Notes under the pieces: generated by a model
Told to the model about the DNA's origin: nothing
What the model saw: only the letters and a program-made list of their open reading frames with translations
The model's database searches: none
Assembly (NCBI GenBank): GCA_944320845.1
Contig: CALUJA010000021.1
Coordinates: 1-49,230 of the forward strand
Direction of reading: 5' to 3'
DNA: 49,230 nucleotides
Origin: an uncultured Phocaeicola sp.
GTDB lineage: Bacteria > Bacteroidota > Bacteroidia > Bacteroidales > Bacteroidaceae
Made by a program: the position numbers and the translations under genes
Shown here: positions 27,240 to 35,606 of the stretch, one piece after another
How the letters are laid out: every line of letters begins with the position of its first letter
How positions within the stretch are numbered: position 1 is the first letter of the stretch

Positions 27240-27247
27240 TATTTTTG
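27240..27247 (+). promoter_or_regulatory. Promoter -7 box close to the ECF sigma start
   Basis: TATTTTTG followed by C. The predicted transcription start (about 27253) is only a few bases before the ATG at 27256, so the sigma mRNA would be nearly leaderless. The rest of the interval 27004-27239 shows no other feature. Confidence 0.45.
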
Positions 27248-27255
27248 CCGCCGTT

Positions 27256-27765
27256 ATGGTGAGCCTGTCAGAATATGAGAGCCATTTCCGTCTTTACTAC
27301 CGTCCTTTGGTGATGTATGCCCTTCGGCAGACGGAGAATGTGGATGATGCGGAAGACATTGTCCAGCAGGCCTTCGTGGATACTTGGAGGAAACTTTCGG
27401 AGGGAAGCGTCATCCAGAACTTGAAACAGTATCTCTACAGCACTGTCCGTAACGGTTGTACGGACTATCACCGCATCCCCGTGCCGGAAGACTTGGAGGA
27501 AGGCAGGCTTGGCCAGGATGCGGAGATGAGCGAAGAAGAGCGTATCGTGCGTTCGGAGCGTGATGCGCTGCTTTGGACAGCAGTAGACCGCCTTCCGGAA
27601 GGACGCAGGCGCATCTTTCTGATGGCGAAACGCGACGGACTGACCTATCAGGAGATAGCCGAAGAGCTTCATATCTCTGTCAAGACCGTAGAGCACCAGC
27701 TCAGTGCCGCCCTGAAGGCGCTGCGCCGGACGGCTGTAAAAATCTATCTGTTCTTTTTCTCCTGA
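27256..27765 (+). CDS. ECF-type RNA polymerase sigma factor
   Basis: A 169-residue sigma-70 family protein of the ECF group. Region 2: 'YYRPLVMYALRQTENVDDAEDIVQQAFVDTWRK' (about residues 14-46), with the DAEDIVQ -10 recognition helix. Region 4: 'LPEGRRRIFLMAKRDGLTYQEIAEELHIS', with the helix-turn-helix 'YQEIAEELHISVKTVEHQL'. This Bacteroidetes class is paired with a FecR anti-sigma and a TonB receptor, which is exactly what follows. The open frame extends to 27097 but the extra N-terminal 53 residues are unlike the family and precede the promoter box, so 27256 is chosen. Confidence 0.92.
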   Translation: MVSLSEYESHFRLYYRPLVMYALRQTENVDDAEDIVQQAFVDTWRKLSEGSVIQNLKQYLYSTVRNGCTDYHRIPVPEDLEEGRLGQDAEMSEEERIVRSERDALLWTAVDRLPEGRRRIFLMAKRDGLTYQEIAEELHISVKTVEHQLSAALKALRRTAVKIYLFFFS

Positions 27766-27862
27766 TTTTTCCCCGGACAATAGGGGGATTTCCGTAAGGC
27801 TGCGTCTCAGCAGTAAAAGGGTGTTCTTCCGCTGTTGGAGGGACACCGTAAAAAAAGCATGT

Positions 27863-28699
27863 ATGGAAAAAGAGCATAACCCCCTTTCTCCGCAGGAAGA
27901 AAGCCTGCGTTTTGTAGTCCGCTTCTATCGGAAAGGAAAGAATGACACTTCGGCGGCATGGAAAAGAGTATGTCCGCTTCTTGCTCCGAAGGAGAATTCC
28001 TCCCGCTTGCGGCGGTTGTATCGGATTACGGGGGCGGCGGCAGTCGTGGCCGGTCTGGCGGCAGGAGCGTTTGCCTACTATTGGAACTGTATGCGCACGG
28101 ACTGGATAACTGTAACGGCAGGTGTGGAGAACCGGAAACTGGTATTGCCCGACCGGAGTGAATTAACCCTTTCGGCGGGAGGCGTATTGCGGTACGACCG
28201 TCTGGCCTTTGGAAAAGACGGGCGGAAAGTGTCATTGAAAGGAAAAGCCTTCTTCAGCGTCAGCCGTTGTGAGGATGAACCTTTCAGTGTGACTGCACCG
28301 GTAGCTACGGTACAAGTATTGGGCACGCGTTTTCAGGTAGAGGCCGCGCCGGACAGTGCGGTGGCCTTTGTCACTTCGGGCAGGGTTCGGTTCCGTACCT
28401 CCCGTCAATGGGTCGACCTTGTCCCTGGCCAACGGGCCGTTGGCAGGAGCGATGGCGCCATCCGGACGGGCAAGCCGGAGAATCAGAACGAGCTGGCCTG
28501 GATGACCGGCCGGCTTACCTATCGGAATACTCCTTTGAAACAGGTCGTAAAAGAGCTTGAAAAGGTCTATCGGGTACGGATTGAAGGAGTGCCCCAAAGC
28601 GAACTTTACCTGACTTCAGACTTCAACCGGATGGAGATAGCAGACATAATCCATATAATCAACCAGACACTCGACACAAACCTCAGGATAAAGCCATGA
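27863..28699 (+). CDS. FecR-family anti-sigma factor
   Basis: A 278-residue inner-membrane regulator. A short cytoplasmic part (about 1-53) that would hold the ECF sigma, one transmembrane helix 'ITGAAAVVAGLAAGAFAYYW' (about 55-74), then the periplasmic FecR domain ('VTAGVENRKLVLPDRSELTLSA', 'VQVLGTRFQVEA', 'VDLVPGQRAV') and a C-terminal STN-like DUF4974 domain ('YRNTPLKQVVKELEKVYRVRI', 'LTSDFNRMEIADIIHII'). It receives a signal from the TonB receptor and releases sigma. ATG 27863 is chosen; the longer frame from 27821 has an atypical start. It overlaps the receptor gene by 4 nt. Confidence 0.92.
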   Translation: MEKEHNPLSPQEESLRFVVRFYRKGKNDTSAAWKRVCPLLAPKENSSRLRRLYRITGAAAVVAGLAAGAFAYYWNCMRTDWITVTAGVENRKLVLPDRSELTLSAGGVLRYDRLAFGKDGRKVSLKGKAFFSVSRCEDEPFSVTAPVATVQVLGTRFQVEAAPDSAVAFVTSGRVRFRTSRQWVDLVPGQRAVGRSDGAIRTGKPENQNELAWMTGRLTYRNTPLKQVVKELEKVYRVRIEGVPQSELYLTSDFNRMEIADIIHIINQTLDTNLRIKP

Positions 28700-31401
28700 C
28701 AAGACGATTTTCCTTTTTCTTTAAAACAGTGTTGTCCGTACTGGCCGGCTTCCTTTTCCTGGAAGCCCATGCCGGGACGGACGACCCCCTTGTAAGCCTG
28801 CGCGCCCGGCGCATCTCTCTGCCGGAAGTGTTGGCCCGTTTGGAGGCCCAGGCCGATGTAACCTTTTCTTATGAAGCGTCCCTGCTCGAAAATATGCCTG
28901 CGGCAAGCGTGGATTTCCGCCGTGTTCCGTTCACTAAGTGCCTGGAAAGTCTGTGTTCTGTATTTCCCATCCGCTACGAAAGAGAGGGCCGTTTCGTGAT
29001 ATTGAAGCGGAAGAAGCTGGAGAGGATTACGGTAAGCGGATTCGTGCGTGATGCCATATCGGGCGAAGCCCTGGCCGGAGCGTCTGTCTATGCGGCGCGC
29101 CAGAAGCGCGGGACGGCGGCCAACGAACACGGGTTCTTCAGTCTGACGCTGGACGGTGCGGACGACATCGCGGTTTCCTATATCGGATATGCCCCCTGCA
29201 CCCTTCGGGCGGACTTTCTGCGGCGCGATACGGCCCTGACGGTGCGTCTCCGTCCCAACCAGCATCTGGCGGAAGTGGTGGTGGATGCGTTCTATACCGG
29301 AAAAAGCCTTTTGCGGGCCCCTCAGATGGGTAAGGTCGGCTTCTCTTATGACGAGATAAAGCGGACGCCTGCCCTGTTCGGCGAGGCGGACATCATAAAG
29401 GCAGTGCAGGTTCAGGCAGGTGTCTCTCCCGGGATAGCGGGTTTTTCCGGCATGTATGTAAGGGGAGGAAACCGGGATGAAAATCTTTACCTGATAGAAG
29501 GAAATCCCGTTTATGGGGTGAGTCATGCCGCCGGACTGTTTTCAGCCTTCAATGTAGAAGCGGTGAAGGATGTGGACTTCTACAAGGCGGGATTCCCCGC
29601 GCGCTTCGGCGGGAGAATATCCGGCGTGATGGATGTGCGTATGAAGGACGGGAACCTGAAAGAATTTCATGGGAGCGCCACATTGGGGCTGACTTCCGGC
29701 AGCTTAAATCTGGAAGGCCCGGTCGTAAGGGACAAGACATCCTTCAGTTTTAATCTGCGGCGCACGTGGATGGATGTGCTGACTGCTCCCGCCCTGGCCA
29801 TATGGAATGCATCCAGAAAGTCTGGAGACAGCAAGACGGTGGTCCGCTACGCCTTTACCGACCTGAACCTGAAGCTGACGCACCATTTCAGCGGGCGGAG
29901 CCGTGCGTTTGCCGGCCTTTATTGGGGAAGAGACTACCTGAAAGGCGGGACGAAGGAAGATTATGAGGGCGCAAAGGAAGAGGATATCAGTCGTCTGCAC
30001 TGGGGAAGCCTGACGGCGTTCGGCGGATGGGCGCATGCTTTCAGCGGCAGACTGTACGGTACGCTCAACGCTTTTTACACCCGCTATGCTTCCGAAATCC
30101 GCAGAGACAGGGAAAGCAGGGGGGATGACACCTTCTTCTACCGGTCTTCAATGGAGAACGGGACGGATGATGCCGGCTTCCGGGCGGATTTCAACTGGCG
30201 TCCGGCGTCCGGCCATAATGTCCGTTTTGGCGGACAGTATATCTCGCATGATTTCCGTCCGGAGTACAGTGAGGCGAGTTCGTCGGCTGCGGGGGTTTTT
30301 CCGGTGAACGGCGGACAGGAGAGCCTGCATGCGCATGAGGCGGGCATTTATGCGGAAGACGAGTGGAAGGCATGTCCGTGGTTTCTGGCAAGTGGCGGGG
30401 TGAGGTTCAGCCTTTACCGGGCGGATGGTAAGACCTATACAAACTGGGAACCTCGCCTGAATGCCGTTTTTCTCCTGAACGGGCGGTGGAGCGTGAAGGC
30501 TTCGTATGCACGGATGAACCAATACATACATCAGTTGAATGATAGCTATATCGACCTTCCCACGGACACCTGGATATCCGTAGACCGCCGTTTCAAGCCT
30601 CTTCGGAGCGACCAGGTGTCTGTCGGGGTCTATTTCTCTCCGAATCCTGCCTGGTCTTTTTCAGCGGAAGGATTCTATAAATGGATGGACAACCTTTTGG
30701 ACTACAAGGACGGCTATAACATTTATGCCGCCACAGCCGACTGGCACGACCAGCTGACGGCGGGAGAAGGCACGGCCTACGGGGTGGAGCTGCTTGCCTG
30801 CAGGGAGAAGGGAAAGGTTACCGGCACCGTAAGCTATACACTCAGCTGGAATAACCGGCGCTTCAGCGAGATTAACGGGGGAAATACCTTTCCCGCCAAG
30901 TTTGACAACCGTCACAAGCTGAATATCACGGCGAACTGGAGGGTGAACAAAAAGGTGGAAATCAACGCAGCCTGGACTTACATGACGGGAAACCGTGTGA
31001 CGGTTTCTTTTGACAACTATGGAGAGCTGGGGAGAGACCGTTATGAAGGAGGGCAGTTCGGTTACAGTCCCACTACGCCCGGCATCCAGTTTCCGGGGAG
31101 TGAGCTGGTTCCGCCCTTTTATTTCATAGCAGACGGAAACGGGCTGAGTCATTACACCGCTCGGAACAATGTCCGGCTTCCGGCTTATCACCGGCTGGAT
31201 TTGGGCATCAACATCTATAAGCCGCTGAAGAAAGGGAGAACGGGCATTTGGAACGTAAGCCTCTACAATGCCTACTGCTACATGGCTCCGGTCAGCATAC
31301 AGAAAAGATACCGGTGGATAGGCAGCCGGAACCTGAATGCGTTTCAGACGCTGCGTTTGATACCGGTCATCCCTTCCGTTTCCTATACATTAAAATTCTG
31401 A
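28696..31401 (+). CDS. TonB-dependent outer-membrane receptor with STN signalling and carboxypeptidase-like N-domains
   Basis: A 901-residue TonB-dependent transducer. Order: signal peptide (VLSVLAGFLFLEAHA), STN secretin/TonB short N-domain (about 28-112, 'ISLPEVLARLEAQADVTFSY') that contacts FecR, a CarboxypepD-reg Ig-like domain (about 113-200, 'VSGFVRDAISGEALAGASV'), plug (about 215-310, 'VQAGVSPGIAGFSGMYVRGGNRDENLYL'), then a 22-strand barrel ending with the aromatic C-terminus SYTLKF. No SusD-like gene follows; its partner is the DUF4249 lipoprotein. Ligand unknown. The start overlaps FecR by 4 nt (ATGA), the stop overlaps the next start (TGATG). Confidence 0.92.
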   Translation: MTRRFSFFFKTVLSVLAGFLFLEAHAGTDDPLVSLRARRISLPEVLARLEAQADVTFSYEASLLENMPAASVDFRRVPFTKCLESLCSVFPIRYEREGRFVILKRKKLERITVSGFVRDAISGEALAGASVYAARQKRGTAANEHGFFSLTLDGADDIAVSYIGYAPCTLRADFLRRDTALTVRLRPNQHLAEVVVDAFYTGKSLLRAPQMGKVGFSYDEIKRTPALFGEADIIKAVQVQAGVSPGIAGFSGMYVRGGNRDENLYLIEGNPVYGVSHAAGLFSAFNVEAVKDVDFYKAGFPARFGGRISGVMDVRMKDGNLKEFHGSATLGLTSGSLNLEGPVVRDKTSFSFNLRRTWMDVLTAPALAIWNASRKSGDSKTVVRYAFTDLNLKLTHHFSGRSRAFAGLYWGRDYLKGGTKEDYEGAKEEDISRLHWGSLTAFGGWAHAFSGRLYGTLNAFYTRYASEIRRDRESRGDDTFFYRSSMENGTDDAGFRADFNWRPASGHNVRFGGQYISHDFRPEYSEASSSAAGVFPVNGGQESLHAHEAGIYAEDEWKACPWFLASGGVRFSLYRADGKTYTNWEPRLNAVFLLNGRWSVKASYARMNQYIHQLNDSYIDLPTDTWISVDRRFKPLRSDQVSVGVYFSPNPAWSFSAEGFYKWMDNLLDYKDGYNIYAATADWHDQLTAGEGTAYGVELLACREKGKVTGTVSYTLSWNNRRFSEINGGNTFPAKFDNRHKLNITANWRVNKKVEINAAWTYMTGNRVTVSFDNYGELGRDRYEGGQFGYSPTTPGIQFPGSELVPPFYFIADGNGLSHYTARNNVRLPAYHRLDLGINIYKPLKKGRTGIWNVSLYNAYCYMAPVSIQKRYRWIGSRNLNAFQTLRLIPVIPSVSYTLKF

Positions 31402-32429
31402 TGGTTATGAGCAAAAAAATTTTATCTCCTGTCCTGCTTGGTGCGCTCACGCTGTCGCTGGAGGGCTGCTATAAGGACATTGATTTGGAGAAATATCGTC
31501 CCGACCCGGTCATTGTGGTAAACAGTGCCGTTTCTCCTGACTCCACGATTATGGCAAGCGTTACACATACCTGGTTTTATGCGGGGACGGAAGCTTTTGT
31601 AGAGCGTTATGTGAACTTGTCCAAAGCTCGGGTGGAGCTTTTTGTCAATGACGAATTCCGCGAAATCATGCAGTGGAAGCAGTATTTGCCGGCAGACACG
31701 CAGAACGAGGTGCCGGATTCGGTGTTTATGTCCCATATCAAGCCGAAGGAGGGCGACCGCATAAAGCTGGTCGTGTCGGCAGACGGCTACCAGACTGTCA
31801 CGGCCGAAACCTGTGTCCCGAAGCGTGTTCCGGTTGTTCTGGCGGAGTGTACGGGAGTGTCGGAGCGGATAAACCCGCAGGGGAATATAGGCGACGGATA
31901 CGGAAACACCATTCCATACAATTATTATGCCTTGACTTACCGTCTCGCTTTCCGCGACGAGAAGGACGAGGACAACTATTACGCCCTGACTTTCCTGAGG
32001 CAGGACGACTTTTACGGCACGTGGTACCATCCCCACATCGAGACATCCGACCCGGTCTTGTCCGAGAATATGGACGCTTTGGACGGTGCTGTCGGATTTG
32101 ACGGGATGAATACGGGAGCCTGTTTCCTGTTTACAGACCGGCAGATAGCGGGCAAGCAATATACTTTGTCCTTTGAAGAGTGGACCGGCAGCTATGACAA
32201 TCCGGATTCTCCCCCTCTGACCGTTCGCCTTTACAGCCTCTCGGAAGACTATTACCGGTATCTCTTCTCCGTGTCACAGATAGCCGGAAGCACGCTGGAC
32301 GAGGCTCTGGGCAATCTGGGCTTTGGCGAGCCGCTCCGCGTATACAGCAATGTGGAGGGAGGAACCGGCATTCTCGGCGCCTGCTGTGTGTCGGAAAAGA
32401 AAGTGAAGGGGCTTACCCCATCAGTTTGA
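31401..32429 (+). CDS. DUF4249 family outer-membrane lipoprotein
   Basis: A 342-residue lipoprotein of the DUF4249 type. The signal peptide LLGALTLSLEGC has its lipid-carrying Cys at about residue 23, followed by 'DIDLEKYRPDPVIVVNSAVSPDSTIMASVTHTW', the typical opening of the family, and beta-rich Ig-like segments ('ARVELFVNDEF', 'GDRIKLVVSADGYQTVTAET'). DUF4249 proteins are usually encoded after a TonB receptor and may act as its surface partner in the way SusD does for SusC; this role is inferred. ATG 31401 overlaps the receptor stop (TGATG); ATG 31407 is the alternative. It overlaps the convergent PAP2 gene by 17 nt, with no terminator. Confidence 0.85.
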   Translation: MVMSKKILSPVLLGALTLSLEGCYKDIDLEKYRPDPVIVVNSAVSPDSTIMASVTHTWFYAGTEAFVERYVNLSKARVELFVNDEFREIMQWKQYLPADTQNEVPDSVFMSHIKPKEGDRIKLVVSADGYQTVTAETCVPKRVPVVLAECTGVSERINPQGNIGDGYGNTIPYNYYALTYRLAFRDEKDEDNYYALTFLRQDDFYGTWYHPHIETSDPVLSENMDALDGAVGFDGMNTGACFLFTDRQIAGKQYTLSFEEWTGSYDNPDSPPLTVRLYSLSEDYYRYLFSVSQIAGSTLDEALGNLGFGEPLRVYSNVEGGTGILGACCVSEKKVKGLTPSV

Positions 32430-33393
32430 AGACCGGAGAGATGAACCACCGCTTGTACATGGCGGTTGCAAGCTGGTAGACGAAAAATGCCGTAACGAAT
32501 CCCGCAATCGAATCAATGAGATAATGCGCCTGGATATAGACGGTAGCGCAGCAGAGCAGTATGTAGAAGGGGGCGAGCATGTAGGCAAGCTTCCGGCTGA
32601 CGCGCCAGGCCATAATCATGACGATGGTGGAAATGCCCACATGTGAGCTTGGAAATGCCGCTGTGGGGCGTTCGCCCACCTCTTGGGAGGCTTCTACCAG
32701 GTCGTAGAAGAAGCCATGTTCATATCCCGACCCCGGTATAAGATAGGTGTTGTGGTTGAAATAATCTCCGATGGCAGGGAAGATGCCGGCGTTTACCTTA
32801 TCCATACCGATGGCGGGGAAGTAGAATTGGGGGCCTGCCACCGGCACAAGAATATAGAACAGATAGTAGATGAAGAAGGATGTGACCAGCACGAAACAGA
32901 TTTTTTCAAACCACTCAAAGCGGTTTACGAAATACCATACCACCACGATGAGCATCATGGGATAATAAAAGAAATAGCCCATATTGAACGGCTCGCTGAA
33001 CCAAACGGACGGGCACAGCTTGCAAAACTCCACGGATGGCTGGCTCTGGAAGATTGCTTGCTCGGCAGCTGCGAAGATATGGTCAAGGTTCGGGAACAGA
33101 CGGTTGAATTCAAAAGTGTCCGGATACCAGTATGCCAGCAGCGACATCTGTACCACCATCCGGACGAAGGCGGTCAGCCGGCAGGGGAATGCCTGGTAAA
33201 GCCAGATTAGGACAAATGTCAGGATGACGATGCCCAGACGCTCCGTCAGCATGGTTGCCGGATGATTCATGCGCGGATATAACAGTAAAATCAGTATGGT
33301 AGTAAGAGCGTTGTATATCAAGCTGATGCTCTCGACGGCGAACAGCCCCTTCCCGCTTTCTACCCTTTCAAACAAATTCAGTCTTATAGCCAT
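32413..33393 (-). CDS. PAP2-superfamily membrane phosphatase (InsP synthase/AUR1-like)
   Basis: A 326-residue membrane protein with about six helices. Phosphatase motifs: 'GERPTAAFPSSHVGIS' (motif PSxxH, catalytic His near residue 250) and 'YIQAHYLIDSIAG' (motif HYxxD near 290). The family dephosphorylates lipid phosphates such as phosphatidic acid or undecaprenyl pyrophosphate, or transfers phospho-headgroups onto ceramide or inositol in AUR1-like members; the long loop between helices leaves the substrate open. ATG 33393 (MAIRLNLFERVESG) overlaps the epimerase stop by 10 nt; the longer frame to 33492 lies within the epimerase gene and is not expected. Lipid-related role with the neighbouring epimerase is a guess. 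Confidence 0.87.
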   Translation of the reverse strand: MAIRLNLFERVESGKGLFAVESISLIYNALTTILILLLYPRMNHPATMLTERLGIVILTFVLIWLYQAFPCRLTAFVRMVVQMSLLAYWYPDTFEFNRLFPNLDHIFAAAEQAIFQSQPSVEFCKLCPSVWFSEPFNMGYFFYYPMMLIVVVWYFVNRFEWFEKICFVLVTSFFIYYLFYILVPVAGPQFYFPAIGMDKVNAGIFPAIGDYFNHNTYLIPGSGYEHGFFYDLVEASQEVGERPTAAFPSSHVGISTIVMIMAWRVSRKLAYMLAPFYILLCCATVYIQAHYLIDSIAGFVTAFFVYQLATAMYKRWFISPVFKLMG

Positions 33394-34394
33394 CCTTCCT
33401 TCTTGTACCAAGCAATAGTTTTTTTTACTCCTTCTTCCAGTGTCACTCGGGGCTTGTATCCCAGTTCCTTTACCGCGGGCGTAATGTCGCACCGCCAGTT
33501 CCGTTGTCTCATTATCCTGTATTTGTCGCTGTTTAGTGTGCCGGGCTTCCTGCTCAGCCGAGCCGCATTCCCGGCGATGAAAGAGATGAATCTCAGCAGG
33601 AAGAGGGGGCAGACGAAACGTATCGTCCAGGGATTCCCCAGTTCTTTCCGTATCAAGTCAGAAAAAGTGCGGCTGCCGTATACGTTTCCGTCGCTGATGA
33701 AAAATGATTTCCGTACGATAGGTCTGTCAAGTGCGGCATAGGCAGCCTGCACCAGGTCGGTTACATAAACGAATGTCAAGTCCTGCCTTCTGAACCCCGC
33801 AACTATGTCAAAATGCCGGCTGACCGACTTCATCATCAGAAAATAGTCGTGCTCGCGCGGGCCGTATACCCCTGTGGGGCGGAGGATGACATAGGGAAAG
33901 TCGGGCAGTGACTTGAGAAACTCTTCGGCGTGCAGCTTGCTGATGCCGTATGCCGTGTCGGGACGCGGCGTGTCATCGTTGCAGATGTCTGCGTAGTCCT
34001 TTTCATGCACGGGGCCGAATACGCTCAGCGAGCTGAGACAGACGAAGCGCCGGGGAGTCATGCTTAGGCGGCGGAGCGTTTCGACGAAGTGGCGCGTGCC
34101 CCAGTGATTGGCAATCTCAAACTCGTCCCGGTGCAAACATTTCGTCGCACCGGCACAATGGATGATGTAGTCCCATCCCCCGTGCTCCCGCTTGTGCGCG
34201 GAAAGCTGCTTTTCCAGTGTGTCAGAGTCGGTAAAGTCCAGTTCGGCGAACCGGATGCGGGCATCCTGCAGGTATTCCCTGCTGCTCGAGCGCCGCACTC
34301 CCGCCCATACCTGCATGCCCAGCCTGAGCCCTTCCTCTACCATGAAGCTGCCGATGAACCCGCTTGCTCCCGTAATCAGTATCTTTTTGTCCAT
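33384..34394 (-). CDS. NAD-dependent epimerase/dehydratase (extended SDR)
   Basis: A 336-residue extended short-chain dehydrogenase. Rossmann motif 'KILITGASGFIGSFMVEEGL' at residues 4-23, 'LDFTDSDTL', 'YIIHCAGATKC', the Ser of 'VCLSSLSVFGP' and catalytic YxxxK in 'TAYGISKLHAEEFL' (about residue 156), then 'RPTGVYGPREHDY'. The family acts on nucleotide sugars or sterol-like and hydroxylated lipid substrates. Its genomic pairing with a PAP2 phosphatase suggests lipid or glycan metabolism but does not settle the substrate. Four nt separate it from the cation efflux gene. Confidence 0.88.
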   Translation of the reverse strand: MDKKILITGASGFIGSFMVEEGLRLGMQVWAGVRRSSSREYLQDARIRFAELDFTDSDTLEKQLSAHKREHGGWDYIIHCAGATKCLHRDEFEIANHWGTRHFVETLRRLSMTPRRFVCLSSLSVFGPVHEKDYADICNDDTPRPDTAYGISKLHAEEFLKSLPDFPYVILRPTGVYGPREHDYFLMMKSVSRHFDIVAGFRRQDLTFVYVTDLVQAAYAALDRPIVRKSFFISDGNVYGSRTFSDLIRKELGNPWTIRFVCPLFLLRFISFIAGNAARLSRKPGTLNSDKYRIMRQRNWRCDITPAVKELGYKPRVTLEEGVKKTIAWYKKEGWL

Positions 34395-34398
34395 ATCT

Positions 34399-35301
34399 TT
34401 ATTTTTCCGGTTCTACATGGATGCCGACATGCGTGCCGGCTCCATACATTTCCTTCAGTTTGTTTTCTATCTGTGTCGCCTTGTCGTGTGCCTGGCGCAG
34501 TGTCAGCCCGCCGTCCATGCGCACGTGCATCTCGATGGCATACCGGCTGCCGATGCGCCGGGTGCGCAAGTGGTGGGGCTGTGACACGCCGTCCACCGAC
34601 AGTACCGCGGCCGTAATCTCCCTCTCCACCTCTTCGGGCAGCGACTGCTCCGTCAGTTCGCCGATGCTCGATGCGGCAAGCCGCACGGCCACCCGGGCAA
34701 TGAAGATGCTCACCACGACCGCCGCCAGCGGGTCAAGCACCCGCCAGTTTTCGCCCAGCAGGATGGCTCCGCCGATGCCCGCGGCCGTGCCGACGGAAGA
34801 AAGGGCATCGCTGCGGTGATGCCATGCGTTGGCGATGACCGCCGGACTGCCCTGCCTTTTCCCCACGGTGCGGGTGCGGCGGAACAGCGCCTCCTTTGCG
34901 GCGATGGATACCAAAGCTGCGGCCAGCGCTATCCATCCGGGCCGTTCGAGCCTTTCTCCCTGCACGAATGCCATAATCTTCCCCGCCCCGTCTATGCAGA
35001 TGCCGGCGGCCACAGCAAGCAGCGCGGCCCCTATCAGCAGGGTGGCGAAGGTTTCATACTTGCCGTGCCCGTAGTCGTGGCTCTTGTCCTCCGGCTTTCC
35101 CGAGAGGCGGACGAAAAAGATGACGATGACATCGGTGGCCAGGTCGGACAAAGAGTGCACGGCATCGGCAATCATGGCAGAACTGTGCCCCCAAATGCCT
35201 GCCGCCATCTTGGCTGCCGTCAGCACTATATTGACCACGCTTCCGGCCAGCGTAATCCGATATATCTCCCGCTCGCGGGAAGACGTCTTTATGCCGTTCA
35301 T
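34399..35301 (-). CDS. Cation diffusion facilitator family metal efflux protein
   Basis: A 300-residue CDF transporter. Six membrane helices with the two metal-site motifs: 'IADAVHSLSDLATD' in helix 2 (HxxxD) and 'ANAWHHRSDALSS' in helix 5 (HxxxD). A cytoplasmic C-terminal ferredoxin-like domain ('HHLRTRRIGSRYAIEMHVRMDGGLTLRQAHDKA') follows. Exports Zn2+, Fe2+ or similar in exchange for protons; the HD-HD site favours zinc. Start ATG 35301 is set by the promoter: the longer frame begins with a TTG that lies inside the -7 box. First gene of a three-gene unit with the epimerase and PAP2 phosphatase. Confidence 0.93.
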   Translation of the reverse strand: MNGIKTSSREREIYRITLAGSVVNIVLTAAKMAAGIWGHSSAMIADAVHSLSDLATDVIVIFFVRLSGKPEDKSHDYGHGKYETFATLLIGAALLAVAAGICIDGAGKIMAFVQGERLERPGWIALAAALVSIAAKEALFRRTRTVGKRQGSPAVIANAWHHRSDALSSVGTAAGIGGAILLGENWRVLDPLAAVVVSIFIARVAVRLAASSIGELTEQSLPEEVEREITAAVLSVDGVSQPHHLRTRRIGSRYAIEMHVRMDGGLTLRQAHDKATQIENKLKEMYGAGTHVGIHVEPEK

Positions 35302-35328
35302 GTTTGTCGTTTCGTTAAAAGCATGCGG

Positions 35329-35360
35329 CAAAGATAGTTATAAGATTCTTATCTGCCAAA
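35329..35360 (-). promoter_or_regulatory. Promoter of the CDF-epimerase-PAP2 unit
   Basis: A textbook Bacteroidetes promoter: -33 TTTG (35357-35360), a 20-bp spacer and -7 TATCTTTG (35329-35336) on the minus strand, 28 bp before the CDF ATG at 35301. Confidence 0.75.
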
Positions 35361-35540
35361 GGAACAGCCGCTGCGTTTGGCCGTGGCATCCGGATTTTTG
35401 ATGCCGTCTTTCCGGCTTTTGGGCCGGGGTGAAAAAGGCGGTGCTGCTGTCCCGAAGGGCGCTGCAGGGCTTCTGGAGGAGGCGGGGAAAAGACGAAGCC
35501 GGCATATCGCCTTGCTCGCCGCCCTGCAAATTTAAGCATC
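35361..35540. other. Intergenic stretch without recognisable gene
   Basis: A GC-rich stretch between the CDF promoter and the RNase R promoter. Short frames on both strands have no family likeness or promoter. No clear stem-loop with a T-run was seen. Confidence 0.35.
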
Positions 35541-35568
35541 TTTATAGGCAATTATTCCCGTAATTTTG
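35541..35568 (+). promoter_or_regulatory. Promoter of the RNase R-serine acetyltransferase pair
   Basis: -7 box TAATTTTG at 35561-35568, 38 bp before the ATG at 35607. TTTA at 35541-35544 is a weak -33 element with a short spacer. Confidence 0.45.
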
Positions 35569-35606
35569 TTTACTTTGTATTATCAAACTTTTAAATCAGA
35601 AACGAC

